This document shows positions 1 to 8,269 of a DNA stretch of 41,465 nucleotides, in pieces (within the stretch, counting starts at the first letter, position 1; every line of letters starts with the position of its first letter). The notes under the pieces are model-generated. The model ran no database searches. It was not told where the DNA came from and saw only the letters and a list, made by a program, of their open reading frames with translations. The stretch is from Actinomycetota bacterium. Its GTDB lineage: Bacteria > Actinomycetota > Actinomycetes > Nanopelagicales > Nanopelagicaceae. Both the position numbers and the translations under genes were made by a program. The stretch lies in the NCBI GenBank assembly GCA_015660815.1, contig JACSDF010000008.1, positions 1 to 41,465 on the forward strand, given 5' to 3'.

Positions 1-178
1 CATGTAGGGCGCTGAGAGTTGTGCCCTTTGGACAGATGAAACCTTTGCTAAACACATCCTCTTTATCGCCGCGGATGCTCAAAACTTTCTCATCTTTTAC
101 TGTGATCTCGAGGCCGCATGTTGCCTCACACAATGGGCAGGTTTTATAGAAAACCTTTTCTTCATCGGTGGTTGGCAC
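1..178 (-). CDS. Molybdopterin oxidoreductase, N-terminus only (cut by window edge)
   Basis: The minus strand reads an open frame from a GTG at 178 to the left edge, giving 59 residues. It carries the N-terminal cluster pattern of the formate dehydrogenase/nitrate reductase superfamily: CPLCEATCGL at about residues 14-23 and FICPKG at about 47-52. In this family these four cysteines bind a [4Fe-4S] cluster just before the bis-MGD molybdenum or tungsten domain. GTG is chosen because an in-frame stop lies only a few codons upstream and no other start intervenes; the ribosome site (ACAGG) is weak. The catalytic part lies outside the window, so substrate (formate, nitrate or other) cannot be assigned. 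It is distinct from the large formate dehydrogenase subunit at 30.7-33.7 kb, so the genome encodes at least two such enzymes. Confidence 0.82.
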   Translation of the reverse strand, partial: MPTTDEEKVFYKTCPLCEATCGLEITVKDEKVLSIRGDKEDVFSKGFICPKGTTLSALH

Positions 179-248
179 TTGGTAAGCCTGTCATACCCAT
201 GCTCTTTAACCAAGGGGTGCAGAGCAAGGGTCCCGTAGATTTTTCTCT

Positions 249-371
249 GTGGATAGCAACAGAACTGCTATCATTTTTGTACTTAGTCAAAGAGTGCGCG
301 TAATACCGCAAGTTACAGAGCAAAAGCCTCACTGATTCATATCTGTGAGGCTTTTGTATTTCGAAGTCATG
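249..371. repeat. Repeat copy A (about 120 bp, carries a terminator hairpin)
   Basis: This stretch is an imperfect direct copy of 559-679, offset by about 310 bp. Shared blocks are TGTGGATA, GTACTT.GTCA.AGTGCGC, AGTTACAGAGCAAAAGCCTC and the hairpin that follows. The minus strand of the middle part resembles the 5' half and anticodon region of the tRNA-like gene at 429-502, but much decayed. No gene is supported here; the reading frames that cross it look alike between the two copies only because the DNA is repeated. Confidence 0.6.
322..355. terminator. Bidirectional intrinsic terminator hairpin (copy A)
   Basis: An 11 bp perfect stem (AAAAGCCTCAC with GTGAGGCTTTT) encloses a 12-nt loop. The A-rich and T-rich stem flanks make it a plausible intrinsic terminator on either strand. 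On the minus strand it would end transcripts coming from the tRNA-like gene before the molybdopterin oxidoreductase start at 178. Confidence 0.7.
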
Positions 372-428
372 CGGGGCTAAAAATAAAAGTAACCCCACGC
401 GACGAACTGTGGGGCTACTTAGAGTGTG

Positions 429-502
429 TACCACTGGCGGAGATTGAACCCGCGACCTACAACATCGTCAGAGTGTCGCTCTATCCACTGAGCTACAGCG
501 GT
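429..502 (-). tRNA. tRNA-like gene, apparent anticodon GAC (Val), imperfect anticodon stem
   Basis: On the minus strand, 502 to 429 folds as a cloverleaf: 7 bp acceptor stem ACCGCTG/CAGTGGT, discriminator A, D-arm GCTC/GAGC with loop AGTGGATA, and T-arm GCGGG-TTCAATC-TCCGC. No CCA is encoded. The anticodon loop is best read as CTGACGA (anticodon GAC, valine), but the anticodon stem only forms with a bulge and a T-T mismatch, and the gene is one nucleotide longer than the standard count. It may therefore be a divergent functional tRNA or a decaying copy. Partial look-alikes of its 5' half occur at about 280-320 and 589-627. Confidence 0.6.
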
Positions 503-558
503 ACACATGCATGAACTTAAGCGATGGATGAGCTAAGCGATTTCGAAATAGTTCCGGT

Positions 559-679
559 TGTGGATACAAGAGTGGTGCTAATATTTAAGTACTTCGTCAG
601 AGTGCGCTCAGTCCAAGAGTTACAGAGCAAAAGCCTCGCAGATTCACTTCTGTGGGGCTTTTGTACTTCTGCTTGCATG
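559..679. repeat. Repeat copy B with a tRNA-like remnant and terminator
   Basis: Second copy of the ~120 bp repeat at 249-371. The minus strand of 589-627 matches the 5' half of the neighbouring tRNA-like gene closely: CTGTA.CTC, TGGA, GAGCG and CACTCTGACGA appear in the same order with small gaps, while the T-arm and acceptor 3' strand are missing. The simplest reading is a truncated tRNA duplicate joined to a terminator hairpin. Confidence 0.6.
629..662. terminator. Bidirectional intrinsic terminator hairpin (copy B)
   Basis: A 13 bp stem including G-T pairs (AAAAGCCTCGCAG with CTGTGGGGCTTTT) closes an 8-nt loop and is flanked by A and T runs. On the minus strand it lies 36 bp beyond the stop of the small membrane-anchored protein at 698-1093 and would serve as its terminator. 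Confidence 0.75.
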
Positions 680-697
680 AAACTGCCGCAGTAATAC

Positions 698-1093
698 CTA
701 AGGCCGAACAATAATGCGCACGATATCTTCTGGTGTTGCGCTGTCTGCTAGTTCGGCGTTGACGTTCGTTGGAATTCCGTTGATTTGGGCAGCTGCTAGA
801 AATGCGAATTGAGTCGCAATCTCAGTCATCCAATACATAGCGCCCGGACCTGCCCGATCGATGATGCGTTGGGCTTGGGCAAGGCGGGCATCGGAGAATT
901 TCTCGGCATCGTTTTTCTCATCGTTAATGAGATCGAGTAGAAAGCCTTTAATCTCAAGGCCAATACCGGTTGCATCGTTTGAGTTTTCGATGAGCTCTTT
1001 GAGTTCGGCATCTAAACCGCGAGGTTTTCTGCGACCCTTGTTGCGGTTAAGGAATAGGAAGATTAATAGTGCAAAGATGAGTGTTTCGACCAT
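698..1093 (-). CDS. Small membrane-anchored protein of unknown function
   Basis: 131 residues, not recognised. The first ~16 residues are a hydrophobic segment (ETLIFALLIFLFL) followed by a basic cluster NRNKGRRKPRG, which fits a single N-terminal membrane anchor with a cytoplasmic helical domain. The rest is acidic and helix-rich with no cysteines or obvious catalytic motif. The frame is supported by the terminator hairpin 36 bp after its stop and by the absence of a better frame here. The ribosome site is weak (GAGAG about 10 nt before ATG). No function is proposed. Confidence 0.55.
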   Translation of the reverse strand: MVETLIFALLIFLFLNRNKGRRKPRGLDAELKELIENSNDATGIGLEIKGFLLDLINDEKNDAEKFSDARLAQAQRIIDRAGPGAMYWMTEIATQFAFLAAAQINGIPTNVNAELADSATPEDIVRIIVRP

Positions 1094-1140
1094 GCAATAA
1101 AACTACTCTCGGTCACTGACATGGTCAGTAGGTGGGAATG

Positions 1141-1176
1141 GAACTGGCCCCACAGATTCATCTCCGAGAGGCCTTT
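1141..1176 (-). terminator. Possible weak terminator related to the 322/629 hairpins
   Basis: On the minus strand, shortly after the DUF1905 gene, AAAGGCCTC..GATGAATCTGTGGGGCC forms a short GC stem. It shares the GATGAATCTG.G.GGC core with the hairpins at 322-355 and 629-662, so it looks like a third, more decayed family member. There is no clear U-run. Confidence 0.35.
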
Positions 1177-1190
1177 CGTATGCGTTGCAG

Positions 1191-1487
1191 TTAGCGGGGC
1201 TCAAGATCGAAGGCGAGTTCAACCTCAATCTCTTGATTTTCCTCTAACTTTAAGTCCAAGCGAAGTACTTTTCTAACCGGCAGTAAATACAGCCCATCCT
1301 TTGGCATCAGCGTTGTCTTCCATGTTGTCTCGCCAATCGTGGCGTGGGTGTAGACGACCCCCCAACCGTACGTGATGGCCGATGCGATGGATTTAATCTG
1401 AGCGCTCTGCGCCATTGGAACGGGGATGAAGTAATACGGGGCGGGACCGCGCCATTCGATCATGTGGGATGTGAAGCTGATCTCCAT
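1191..1487 (-). CDS. DUF1905 family protein
   Basis: 98 residues. The layout fits the DUF1905 beta-barrel family: an N-terminal EWRGPAPYYFIPVP strand pair, an AQSAQIKSIAS helix with GWGVV, then IGETTWKTTLMPKDGLYLLPV and a final strand block ending ELAFDLE. The family usually has about 90-100 residues and its biochemical role is unknown; relatives are sometimes fused to YdeI/OmpD-associated domains. It stands alone, transcribed leftward, with the weak hairpin at 1141-1176 downstream. No regulatory link to neighbours is visible. Confidence 0.75.
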   Translation of the reverse strand: MEISFTSHMIEWRGPAPYYFIPVPMAQSAQIKSIASAITYGWGVVYTHATIGETTWKTTLMPKDGLYLLPVRKVLRLDLKLEENQEIEVELAFDLEPR

Positions 1488-1524
1488 TGAGTGATACTAA
1501 AGCACCAAGGAAGAGATTTTCGAA

Positions 1525-2373
1525 TTAGCTAACCCCATTGCTTGACCATTGAAAGGTCTTGCCTGTCAGTTGCTCAAGATCGTTATTAGATTCTTTAAAA
1601 AGTTCGTCCAGGTATTCTCTGTCGGCAAGGTCCATTTTGCTGTCAGGTATTTTGGTGAATGTCTTTTGTGAAATCCAATTCTTCAGTGGAGTTGAAAGAT
1701 ACTTGCGAGATCTAATCCAATGAACAAATTCTGGATTCTTGGACGCTCGGGCAACATTGATGTTCGGCAACACCAAAGCAAAATCCATATTTTGAACGGT
1801 CTCGGCAGGAAGTAGGAATTCAAGCACTTCCATGAGGATTTTATTCGGGTTAGACACCATTTCAGCAAAGTCGATTATTAAAATCTGTTCGCGTGCGAAA
1901 TGTTCATAATATGACTTCAGATTCTTTGCGTAAAAACCTTGCGAAATGACATCTCCATAAGGGACTTTTTGGAGATCTTTGTAATTTCGAATGACTTCAC
2001 CAAAACTCATTGAGTTTGAGAGTGATCCGATGCGAAGTCCATGCAGATAAGCCGAATATGCCCGATCGGCAGGATCTCGCAATATCGCTATGATTTTGAT
2101 TTTTGGAAATTGTTGGGCAATTCTTGCTGCTACCTTGTCGCTTGCAAGATAGCTGGGCGATTTTTCTCCGACTATTTGGTTCGGGCGAGCTTGCGAAAAA
2201 TTTGCAAGGTACTGAGCAAAGCCATCAGGGCTATTATATTTATAGTCCCTGCTCCAGAAATGGCACTCCTGCTTTGCAACGAAGAAATATTCGGGGGTGC
2301 GCTCAAGAAATCTCATAAGGCTTGAAGTGCCGGCCTTTTGTGCACCAATGATGAGGAAATCAATTTTCTGCAC
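1525..2373 (-). CDS. PAPS-dependent sulfotransferase family protein
   Basis: 282 residues. The N-terminal FLIIGAQKAGTSSL (residues 6-19) is the 5'-phosphosulfate-binding loop of the sulfotransferase fold, and ILRDPADRAYSAYLH near residue 100 is the 3'-phosphate-binding motif, so it should transfer sulfate from PAPS. The arrangement resembles the heparan N-deacetylase/N-sulfotransferase-like group, whose bacterial members modify cell-surface glycans or lipids. The acceptor cannot be read from the sequence. It starts at GTG 2373, with an in-frame stop just upstream and only a poor ribosome site. No PAPS synthesis gene is nearby. No signal peptide is seen, so it is expected to be cytoplasmic. 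Confidence 0.85.
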   Translation of the reverse strand: MQKIDFLIIGAQKAGTSSLMRFLERTPEYFFVAKQECHFWSRDYKYNSPDGFAQYLANFSQARPNQIVGEKSPSYLASDKVAARIAQQFPKIKIIAILRDPADRAYSAYLHGLRIGSLSNSMSFGEVIRNYKDLQKVPYGDVISQGFYAKNLKSYYEHFAREQILIIDFAEMVSNPNKILMEVLEFLLPAETVQNMDFALVLPNINVARASKNPEFVHWIRSRKYLSTPLKNWISQKTFTKIPDSKMDLADREYLDELFKESNNDLEQLTGKTFQWSSNGVS

Positions 2374-2622
2374 TTTCCGACACTAGAGCACTTAAAAGAT
2401 TTGTCTGCTGTAATGGGTGAAGACATCGGTTTTAACAGGGTTTCCACACATTCAAGCGCAAATTCACAGGTAACTCACTAATACCCACGCCTGTCGTCAA
2501 GGCAGGAAATTTCCATTTGCATCTAGTATCGGAAATTGGCCTCATAAGGGACAGGATTTACCTACTTGATTGAAAGTAGATGCCGGTGCATGCCAATCAA
2601 TTTAGATTTTCACACGAGCGAA

Positions 2623-3276
2623 TCAGGCGGGCAAGAGTTCGGCTAAAAGAGTTTCTACGCGTCCTTGAATCTCATCTCGGATCACGCGAATAGCTTCAAT
2701 TGATTGCTCAGCTGGATCATCGAGCACCCAATCTTCGTAACGCTTTCCTGGGTAGATTGGACAGGCATCGCCGCAGCCCATCGTGATAACGGCATCGGAT
2801 GCGCGGACAACTTCATCGGTGAGCGGTTTTGGAAACTCTTGGGTGATATCGATGCCGACTTCGGCCATCGCTTCGATAACTTCTAGAGAAATATTTTCTT
2901 TCGGCGCAGAACCTGCCGAACGAACGACAACGCGATCACCGCCTAATTTTGACATAAAGCCCGCGGCCATTTGTGACCGGCCGGAGTTATGAACGCAGAC
3001 AAAGAGGATATCTAAAACGTTAGACGTTACTGGATGCGTAGATTTTACAAGCGCATTGAGGCGATCCTTAGCAAATCGTTCTGTCAGCGATGGCAAGTAA
3101 ATCTTGACATCACTTTTGGCATCTAAGAGCGCAAAGGATTCAAAGACATACTTCTCAATCGTTTCAGCACTGAGGTTTTCTTTAAAGTGGGCGTGCAATC
3201 TCTCTGCTGCTTTAAGCAAAAGCCCGCGCGTATCATCTAACATAACGAAGCCCTCTAAATGGCTTTTTTCATTCAT
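2623..3276 (-). CDS. arsC: Arsenate reductase, low-molecular-weight phosphatase type with N-terminal helical domain
   Basis: 217 residues in two parts. Residues 1-80 form a helical domain (LERFAKDRLNAL type) found in actinobacterial ArsC proteins. Residues 88-215 are a low-molecular-weight phosphatase fold with the CX5R loop VCVHNSGRSQ (catalytic C94, R100), AGSAP, and an ITMGCGDACP segment carrying the resolving cysteines; DDPAEQS holds the general-acid aspartate. The family reduces arsenate to arsenite using thioredoxin or mycothiol. The start is ATG at 3276, preceded by GGGGGA. No arsenite exporter or ArsR lies in the window, so it is a stand-alone gene here. Confidence 0.88.
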   Translation of the reverse strand: MNEKSHLEGFVMLDDTRGLLLKAAERLHAHFKENLSAETIEKYVFESFALLDAKSDVKIYLPSLTERFAKDRLNALVKSTHPVTSNVLDILFVCVHNSGRSQMAAGFMSKLGGDRVVVRSAGSAPKENISLEVIEAMAEVGIDITQEFPKPLTDEVVRASDAVITMGCGDACPIYPGKRYEDWVLDDPAEQSIEAIRVIRDEIQGRVETLLAELLPA

Positions 3277-3515
3277 CGCTATCCCCCAACTGTTCAGTTT
3301 GCCTGCCGTGTCGCCTAAAGATCCCTGCCGTCAATTTGCCTTTTAGGATGAGCTGATTTATCGGCTGACCTGGTTTATTGGGTCAAGAATATGAGGCGGG
3401 TGTGCGGGTATTGATTACCGCAAAGTGAACAATGGGCAAATATCACACAACGTTTGTGCTGGTTTCTACGGTGCAGGTGTTGGGAGTGCCGAGTAGGCCG
3501 ATTAAGTACCGACTC

Positions 3516-3797
3516 TTAGGTATTTTTAGTCGCTGAAACGAGAAATACTAAATTTGCGATGGGAACGATTACAAACCAGCCACTTCGTCCGACATCGTGC
3601 ATTCGACGAATCGCTGCGGTTAAGTATGGAATGAAAATCGCTATGCTTACTATCAAATCTATGACATCACTAAAGATTATTGATGATAGAAAATTAACAA
3701 TGATGTAAAACAGAGCGAAATACCAAAACTGCGGACGGGTTGATCGGCCACTAGTATCGCTATATCTCTTAAATCCGTCTTGAATAGCCTCCAGCAT
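3516..3797 (-). CDS. DUF805 family small membrane protein
   Basis: 93 residues from the ATG at 3797; a longer frame opens at 3830, but the 3797 start is preceded by GAGAGGA at good spacing. It has the DUF805 pattern: aromatic FKRYSDTSGRSTRPQFWYFALF, two hydrophobic helices, then RRMHDVGRSGWF and a third hydrophobic stretch. Function of this inner-membrane family (YhaH-like) is unknown. It faces the isochorismatase gene divergently across about 100 bp. Confidence 0.8.
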   Translation of the reverse strand: MLEAIQDGFKRYSDTSGRSTRPQFWYFALFYIIVNFLSSIIFSDVIDLIVSIAIFIPYLTAAIRRMHDVGRSGWFVIVPIANLVFLVSATKNT

Positions 3798-3894
3798 GCG
3801 CGGTCCTCTCTTTTGGTCACCTGTAGGCAAGTTTTACACAGACAAGAGGAAAACTGAAGGTTGAAAACCTACATTTTTACGACAGAATTGCCAC

Positions 3895-4446
3895 ATGGCA
3901 ATATTTGAAAATCGCGGGAAAAGTGCACTATTAGTAATCGATGTCCAAAACGGCGTGGTCGACAATGCCTTTGCACGTGAATCGGTGATCGCCCATATCA
4001 ATGAGGTTATTGCTAAAGCGCGCGCTAAAAACGTTCCGGTTATTTGGGTTCAGCACTCAGATGACGAGTTAGAAATTGGAAGTGAAAGTTGGAAGATTGT
4101 GCCCGAGCTTCAGCCAGGCAGCGATGAAGTTATTATTAGAAAATTGTTTAGAAACACTTTCGTAGAAACTGAGTTAGGAACACTCCTTGAATCCCTTGGA
4201 GTTGATCATTTATACATAACCGGCGCTCAGACAAATAACTGCGTCCGCCATACGTGCCATGGCGCACTTGAATTGGGCTATGACATCACGTTAATCAGTG
4301 ACGCGCATACAACCAGTAGTTATGAGTGGAAAGGCCGAAACGTTTCTGCCTCAGATGTTATCAATGAGCAAAATGACAATTTATCAGGCGAATTATTGCC
4401 TGGCCGCAAAGCTAAAGTTGTCGAAAGCGCCGCGATTACTTTTTAA
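3895..4446 (+). CDS. Isochorismatase-family cysteine hydrolase
   Basis: 183 residues, a normal length for the family. The catalytic triad is visible: D16 in VIDVQNG, K83 in IIRKLFRNTF, and the nucleophile C116 in GAQTNNCVRHT. Members hydrolyse amides or vinyl ethers (nicotinamide, isochorismate, N-carbamoyl compounds); the substrate here cannot be told. Its last 11 bases overlap the 3' end of the convergent amidase gene, so the two form a tail-to-tail pair and both may act on amide substrates. Cytoplasmic, no signal sequence. Confidence 0.87.
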   Translation: MAIFENRGKSALLVIDVQNGVVDNAFARESVIAHINEVIAKARAKNVPVIWVQHSDDELEIGSESWKIVPELQPGSDEVIIRKLFRNTFVETELGTLLESLGVDHLYITGAQTNNCVRHTCHGALELGYDITLISDAHTTSSYEWKGRNVSASDVINEQNDNLSGELLPGRKAKVVESAAITF

Positions 4447-5833
4447 ATGTAGGAGCTAAAACTCCTAAATCCAAAACTCGCTCAATCTGAGCAAGGGCGG
4501 TTACTAAACGCAGTTCTCCCTGTGATGGGGCAACGACACCTAAGCCAACTGGCAACCCTTCACAGGTTCCCATTGGAACGGTACCTATTGGAGCACCTGA
4601 AATAGCTGGTGCCATTGTGATCCATGAGCTATTGCTGTAATCATCGCCGGTTTCCAAAACGCTTTTCCAGGCCGGTGAATATGTTGGACCAATTAATACA
4701 TCGGCTTGGGAAAATCCTTCATCCAAAGTTTTCTGTGCCCACATTAAGTTGCGCGAGCGCTTTGCTTCATAAGCGCTATTTCGCCCACCGAGTACCAACG
4801 CCTTTTCAAATAACTCTTGACCAAAAAATTTTAGTTCACTTTCTCGATGGGCAAGGTTAAAGGCAACAACGTCGGCCAAAGATTTTAAAGTTGTATCAGC
4901 CCGCACACTCAAATATGCACCCAAATCATCGTAGAGTTCGTGTAATAAGACCTCGTACTCATCATTGCCGACATTTTCACTTGGCTTATCGATGTGCACC
5001 TCAACCAAATTCATACCTGCCTTTGATAATTTCGATAACGCAGCATCAAATATCGCATCTGTTTCGCTGTGACCAGTGAGCCAAGAAGGTACGACGCCAA
5101 TTCTCAAACTACGCGAATCATCGGTTGCCGCGACTAAACCTGTAGTTGCGCTCATGATTTCTAATAGCAACGCAGCATCTTGTACCGAGCGAGCCATCGG
5201 GCCGGGTGAATCTTGGCTTGAACTAATTGGAACAATTCCCGCTGTTGGCACAAGTCCAACCGTTGGTTTTATTCCAACACAGCCGTTCAGAGATGCGGGG
5301 CAGATAATCGAACCATCGGTTTCGGTTCCAACTGCTAACGTGACGAGACCGGCGGCAACGGCGGCGCCGGATCCAGATGATGAACCTCCGGCGCTATGTG
5401 CGTGAATCCATGGGTTGGCGGTTAATCCCCCAACCGCCGACCATCCACTGGTTGATGTCGTAGATCTGATATTTGCCCATTCAGATAAGTTAGTTGAGGC
5501 AATAATGTTGGCACCGGCTGCGCGCAAACGCTTAGTCAAAGGTGAGTCTTGAACAACCAAATGGTCTAGAAGCGCAGTCGATCCTGCAGTGCCCGGTAAA
5601 CCCACAGCCTCGATATTGTCTTTGATTACAATCGGTAATCCCGCAAGCGGAGAATCTATATCAAAGCCTCTTTCACTATCTTTTACTGCAATGGCGAGAA
5701 TTGAGTTGAGCTCAAATCCCGTTGTATCAATATTTTCGATTCGATTAAGTGCCTCGGCCAAAAGTTGGGCGGGTGAGGTTAACCCTCGGCGAACATCTTC
5801 AATTGAATTCGTTGCCGAACGCGCAAATTCCAT
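4436..5833 (-). CDS. Amidase (amidase signature family)
   Basis: 465 residues with a complete amidase-signature Ser-cisSer-Lys triad: K71 in LPIVIKDN, the SAGGSSSGSG loop at 147-156 and S175 in ETDGSIICPA. The NGCVGIKPTVGLVP stretch that follows is also typical. The family hydrolyses carboxamides and includes GatA, but no GatB/GatC partners are present and the C-terminal region differs from a tRNA amidotransferase, so a free-standing amidase is favoured. Start ATG at 5833. Its 3' end overlaps the convergent isochorismatase-type hydrolase by 11 bp. Confidence 0.88.
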   Translation of the reverse strand: MEFARSATNSIEDVRRGLTSPAQLLAEALNRIENIDTTGFELNSILAIAVKDSERGFDIDSPLAGLPIVIKDNIEAVGLPGTAGSTALLDHLVVQDSPLTKRLRAAGANIIASTNLSEWANIRSTTSTSGWSAVGGLTANPWIHAHSAGGSSSGSGAAVAAGLVTLAVGTETDGSIICPASLNGCVGIKPTVGLVPTAGIVPISSSQDSPGPMARSVQDAALLLEIMSATTGLVAATDDSRSLRIGVVPSWLTGHSETDAIFDAALSKLSKAGMNLVEVHIDKPSENVGNDEYEVLLHELYDDLGAYLSVRADTTLKSLADVVAFNLAHRESELKFFGQELFEKALVLGGRNSAYEAKRSRNLMWAQKTLDEGFSQADVLIGPTYSPAWKSVLETGDDYSNSSWITMAPAISGAPIGTVPMGTCEGLPVGLGVVAPSQGELRLVTALAQIERVLDLGVLAPTFKK

Positions 5834-5856
5834 TTACGAAGGTTAGCCGCTTTACT

Positions 5857-6534
5857 CTAGATCAGGCGATAACCAACTGCGCGGACCGCTGAAATCGCGC
5901 GCGGACCGCCAGCATTGAGAATCTTTATACGAAGGCGTGATGCGTGTGTATCCAGTAAGTGATCGCTAGTGAACTCTGCTGAAATACCTATTGCCTGACT
6001 TACTTGAGCCCTCGTGAATACGCGATTTGGTTCCTCCATCAATAGATGAATGAAATCAAACTCGGTGCGGGTGATCGGCACTACCGTTTCGTTAACTCTC
6101 AGTTCGCGAGTCAAAAGATCTAATGAGAGCTCGGCGGCCTTCAAAACGGTCGGCGCCTGCGATTCAACATCCTTCTTAGTGCGAAGTTGATTGGCAACCC
6201 TTAGTCCTAGAATCGTTTTTGAGACTGGCTTCGTGAGGTAATCGTTAGCGCCAGCGGCCAAACACATCGCTTCATCGATCTCATCATCACGAACCGTTAG
6301 CATAATAATAGGAACTTCGGAGTGTTTTCTAACCTCACGACAAACCTCAAGGCCATCTGGCTGGCCGATTCCGATATCTAAAATAATTAAATTGGGCTTC
6401 TCATTTACTAGTTTCACCATTGCTTCGAGCGCATTTACCGCCTCGATGACTCTGAAATCCTGGCTCTCTAGGCTCAACCTCACGAAAGCTCGAATGTCAT
6501 CATTATCATCGACAACTAAAACCAAGTCTCTCAC
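5857..6534 (-). CDS. OmpR/PhoB-type response regulator
   Basis: 225 residues: receiver domain 1-115 with the acidic pocket VVDDND, phosphoacceptor D53 in LIILDIG and the conserved lysine in DYLTKPVSK; then a winged-helix DNA-binding domain (LSLDLLTRELRVNETVVPITRTEFDF onward, split here: LTRTEF-type alpha loop region) through VRAVGYRLI. It is encoded directly after the histidine kinase with no gap, so it is very likely the cognate partner. Target genes cannot be predicted. The downstream amidase is not obviously in the same unit but is only about 20 bp away. Confidence 0.9.
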   Translation of the reverse strand: MRDLVLVVDDNDDIRAFVRLSLESQDFRVIEAVNALEAMVKLVNEKPNLIILDIGIGQPDGLEVCREVRKHSEVPIIMLTVRDDEIDEAMCLAAGANDYLTKPVSKTILGLRVANQLRTKKDVESQAPTVLKAAELSLDLLTRELRVNETVVPITRTEFDFIHLLMEEPNRVFTRAQVSQAIGISAEFTSDHLLDTHASRLRIKILNAGGPRAISAVRAVGYRLI

Positions 6535-8193
6535 TTATATCTCCTTCAACTTCTTCAACTCGGCCAAATTGCCTCGCAGACTCTCCACTACATCGAGCTT
6601 TCTACTAATGATCTCACTCTCTTGTGCATCGTCATTGCCCTTAAACCAGGCTGCGAAATCTGAAATCTCTCTCCCAGCGCCGTCTAAATCATAAAAACCT
6701 AAAACACCTACCATTTCATGACATGTGTCACGTAACTCACTAATCGTACAGGAACCTAACGCAACTATCGCCTTGGTCAAGACATCCTCTTTGCGTCCGT
6801 CAATAAACTGATCTATCTCTACATCAAAAACTGGAACTTCGACGCTAAAGACCGTTCCCCTGTCTACAATCGAATTGACTGTGATTTTCCCGTGATGTTC
6901 CTCAACTATTCGTGAAACTATCGCTAAACCGAGCCCAGTTCCAGGGATGCCACTATTTCTGGCATTACTTGCCCTAAAGAAACTAGAGAAAATCTCTTCT
7001 AGCTCTGCCTCAGGAATACCAATTCCCTCATCGGCGACAGAGAAACGGAGCATTTTTACAGGTGATTGCTTCATCGACTTCTCGATTTTAATCTTCACTG
7101 TTCCGCCACTTTTACTAAATTTAATAGCATTACCCAATAAATTTGTAACTACTTCTAAAAATTGATTTCTATTAGCAAGAATATGTGTTGCCAATTCCTT
7201 TTCTACCTCTAATACAACCTTCACTTGAGATGTATCTGATAGTGGAGCCAACAAGAGAATTGCATCGTTAGCTATCTCTTTCAGATCAATCTGATTCTTG
7301 AGTAAACCACTTGAACCTGATTCTAAATTAGTAAGAGAGAGAATATCTTGTACCAAATTCAATAAGTTATTCGAATTACGCTCAAGAACATCGACAATCT
7401 TAGATAACTCTTCATCGGAGATGCCTTTTAGCTTCTCGCGCAGGATGTCGATATAACCAACAATTGATGTTAGCGGAGTACGTAATTCATGATTTACGGT
7501 CGAGATAAATACATTTTTACGTTCATCAAGTAACTCAAGCTGGTTAACGGTTGAACGCGCCTCGGATAACTGGGAAATCGACTCATTTATCAAGCGTAAC
7601 TGCGCCGCATTGGCAACCGAGTTTTTCCGGTACAGTCCGCGCAAAGTGAAAACAAATGTTGCAAATAAAGTAAGTGAGAGAGCAAGAAATAGAAAGAGTA
7701 CAAGTAACGCTTGCTCGGCTCTCTCTCTTCTATCTACTGCCGATTTCTCCAATAGTAGATCCAGCGCGCTCTGATACGCGGCTACGAGAGACCTAGTCTC
7801 AAAGAGCATCCCATCAATAAACTCTTTAGTCTGCCGAGCAATTTTTTCTGCATCCGCGTTAGACAAAAGACCAGGCTGTGAGTTAGCTAGCAATTCGTCC
7901 GATATAGCAAGATTTTCATAATACCGTTGTGATAACTGCTCGCCGACGGATAAGTTTGAAGATGTAACAATGCTTAAGCGTTGCGCCAATAGTGCTCGAG
8001 CAATTTGCACATCTCGTCGGTCAATGTCACCAGCGATCCATTGCGAAAATCTAGTTGTATAAGCAAGTGACTCTCGTTGAGCAACGAACAGGGATGTAGA
8101 TGCAAGTTCGGCAGAGGTGAAGAGTTTTACTTCTTTGGATGCAGCTCTTGAGATTTGACTCGATAAAATTGTAAGGCCTACCAGCGTGCACAA
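6535..8193 (-). CDS. Membrane histidine kinase with C-terminal HPt-like segment
   Basis: 552 residues from the TTG at 8193. Order: membrane segment, extracytoplasmic helical sensor of about 140 residues, second membrane helix (162-184), HisKA with VNHELRTPL (H235), HATPase_c with the N box GNAIKFS, DEGIGIP and GTGLGLAIV, and a C-terminal helical region where CHEMVGVLGFYDL (H492) resembles a histidine phosphotransfer motif. The TTG falls in the middle of the first membrane helix: the same frame stays open back to about 8280 and supplies a full helix (FQLTLLAAIL before the TTG). No ATG/GTG/TTG exists there; a CTG at 8277, five bases after AAGGTGAG, would give 28 more residues. The true start is therefore probably CTG 8277. 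Confidence 0.9.
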   Translation of the reverse strand: MCTLVGLTILSSQISRAASKEVKLFTSAELASTSLFVAQRESLAYTTRFSQWIAGDIDRRDVQIARALLAQRLSIVTSSNLSVGEQLSQRYYENLAISDELLANSQPGLLSNADAEKIARQTKEFIDGMLFETRSLVAAYQSALDLLLEKSAVDRRERAEQALLVLFLFLALSLTLFATFVFTLRGLYRKNSVANAAQLRLINESISQLSEARSTVNQLELLDERKNVFISTVNHELRTPLTSIVGYIDILREKLKGISDEELSKIVDVLERNSNNLLNLVQDILSLTNLESGSSGLLKNQIDLKEIANDAILLLAPLSDTSQVKVVLEVEKELATHILANRNQFLEVVTNLLGNAIKFSKSGGTVKIKIEKSMKQSPVKMLRFSVADEGIGIPEAELEEIFSSFFRASNARNSGIPGTGLGLAIVSRIVEEHHGKITVNSIVDRGTVFSVEVPVFDVEIDQFIDGRKEDVLTKAIVALGSCTISELRDTCHEMVGVLGFYDLDGAGREISDFAAWFKGNDDAQESEIISRKLDVVESLRGNLAELKKLKEI

Positions 8194-8269
8194 AATCGCA
8201 GCAAGAAGCGTGAGTTGAAAAGCACTGATTTTGAAACCAAGCTTGAACTCCTGCTCTTGTGAGTTTGCA

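Noticed and set aside
162-434. 90-codon minus-strand reading frame
   Set aside because: It crosses the repeat, terminator hairpin and overlaps the GTG-started molybdoenzyme and the tRNA-like end; its similarity to the frame at 517-711 comes from the repeated DNA.
517-711. 64-codon minus-strand reading frame
   Set aside because: Covers repeat copy B with its hairpin and the tail of the 698-1093 gene; no ribosome site and no protein-like features.
4436-5833. GatA subunit of Glu-tRNA amidotransferase
   Set aside because: No gatB/gatC nearby and isolated convergent context; the general amidase family is the safer call.
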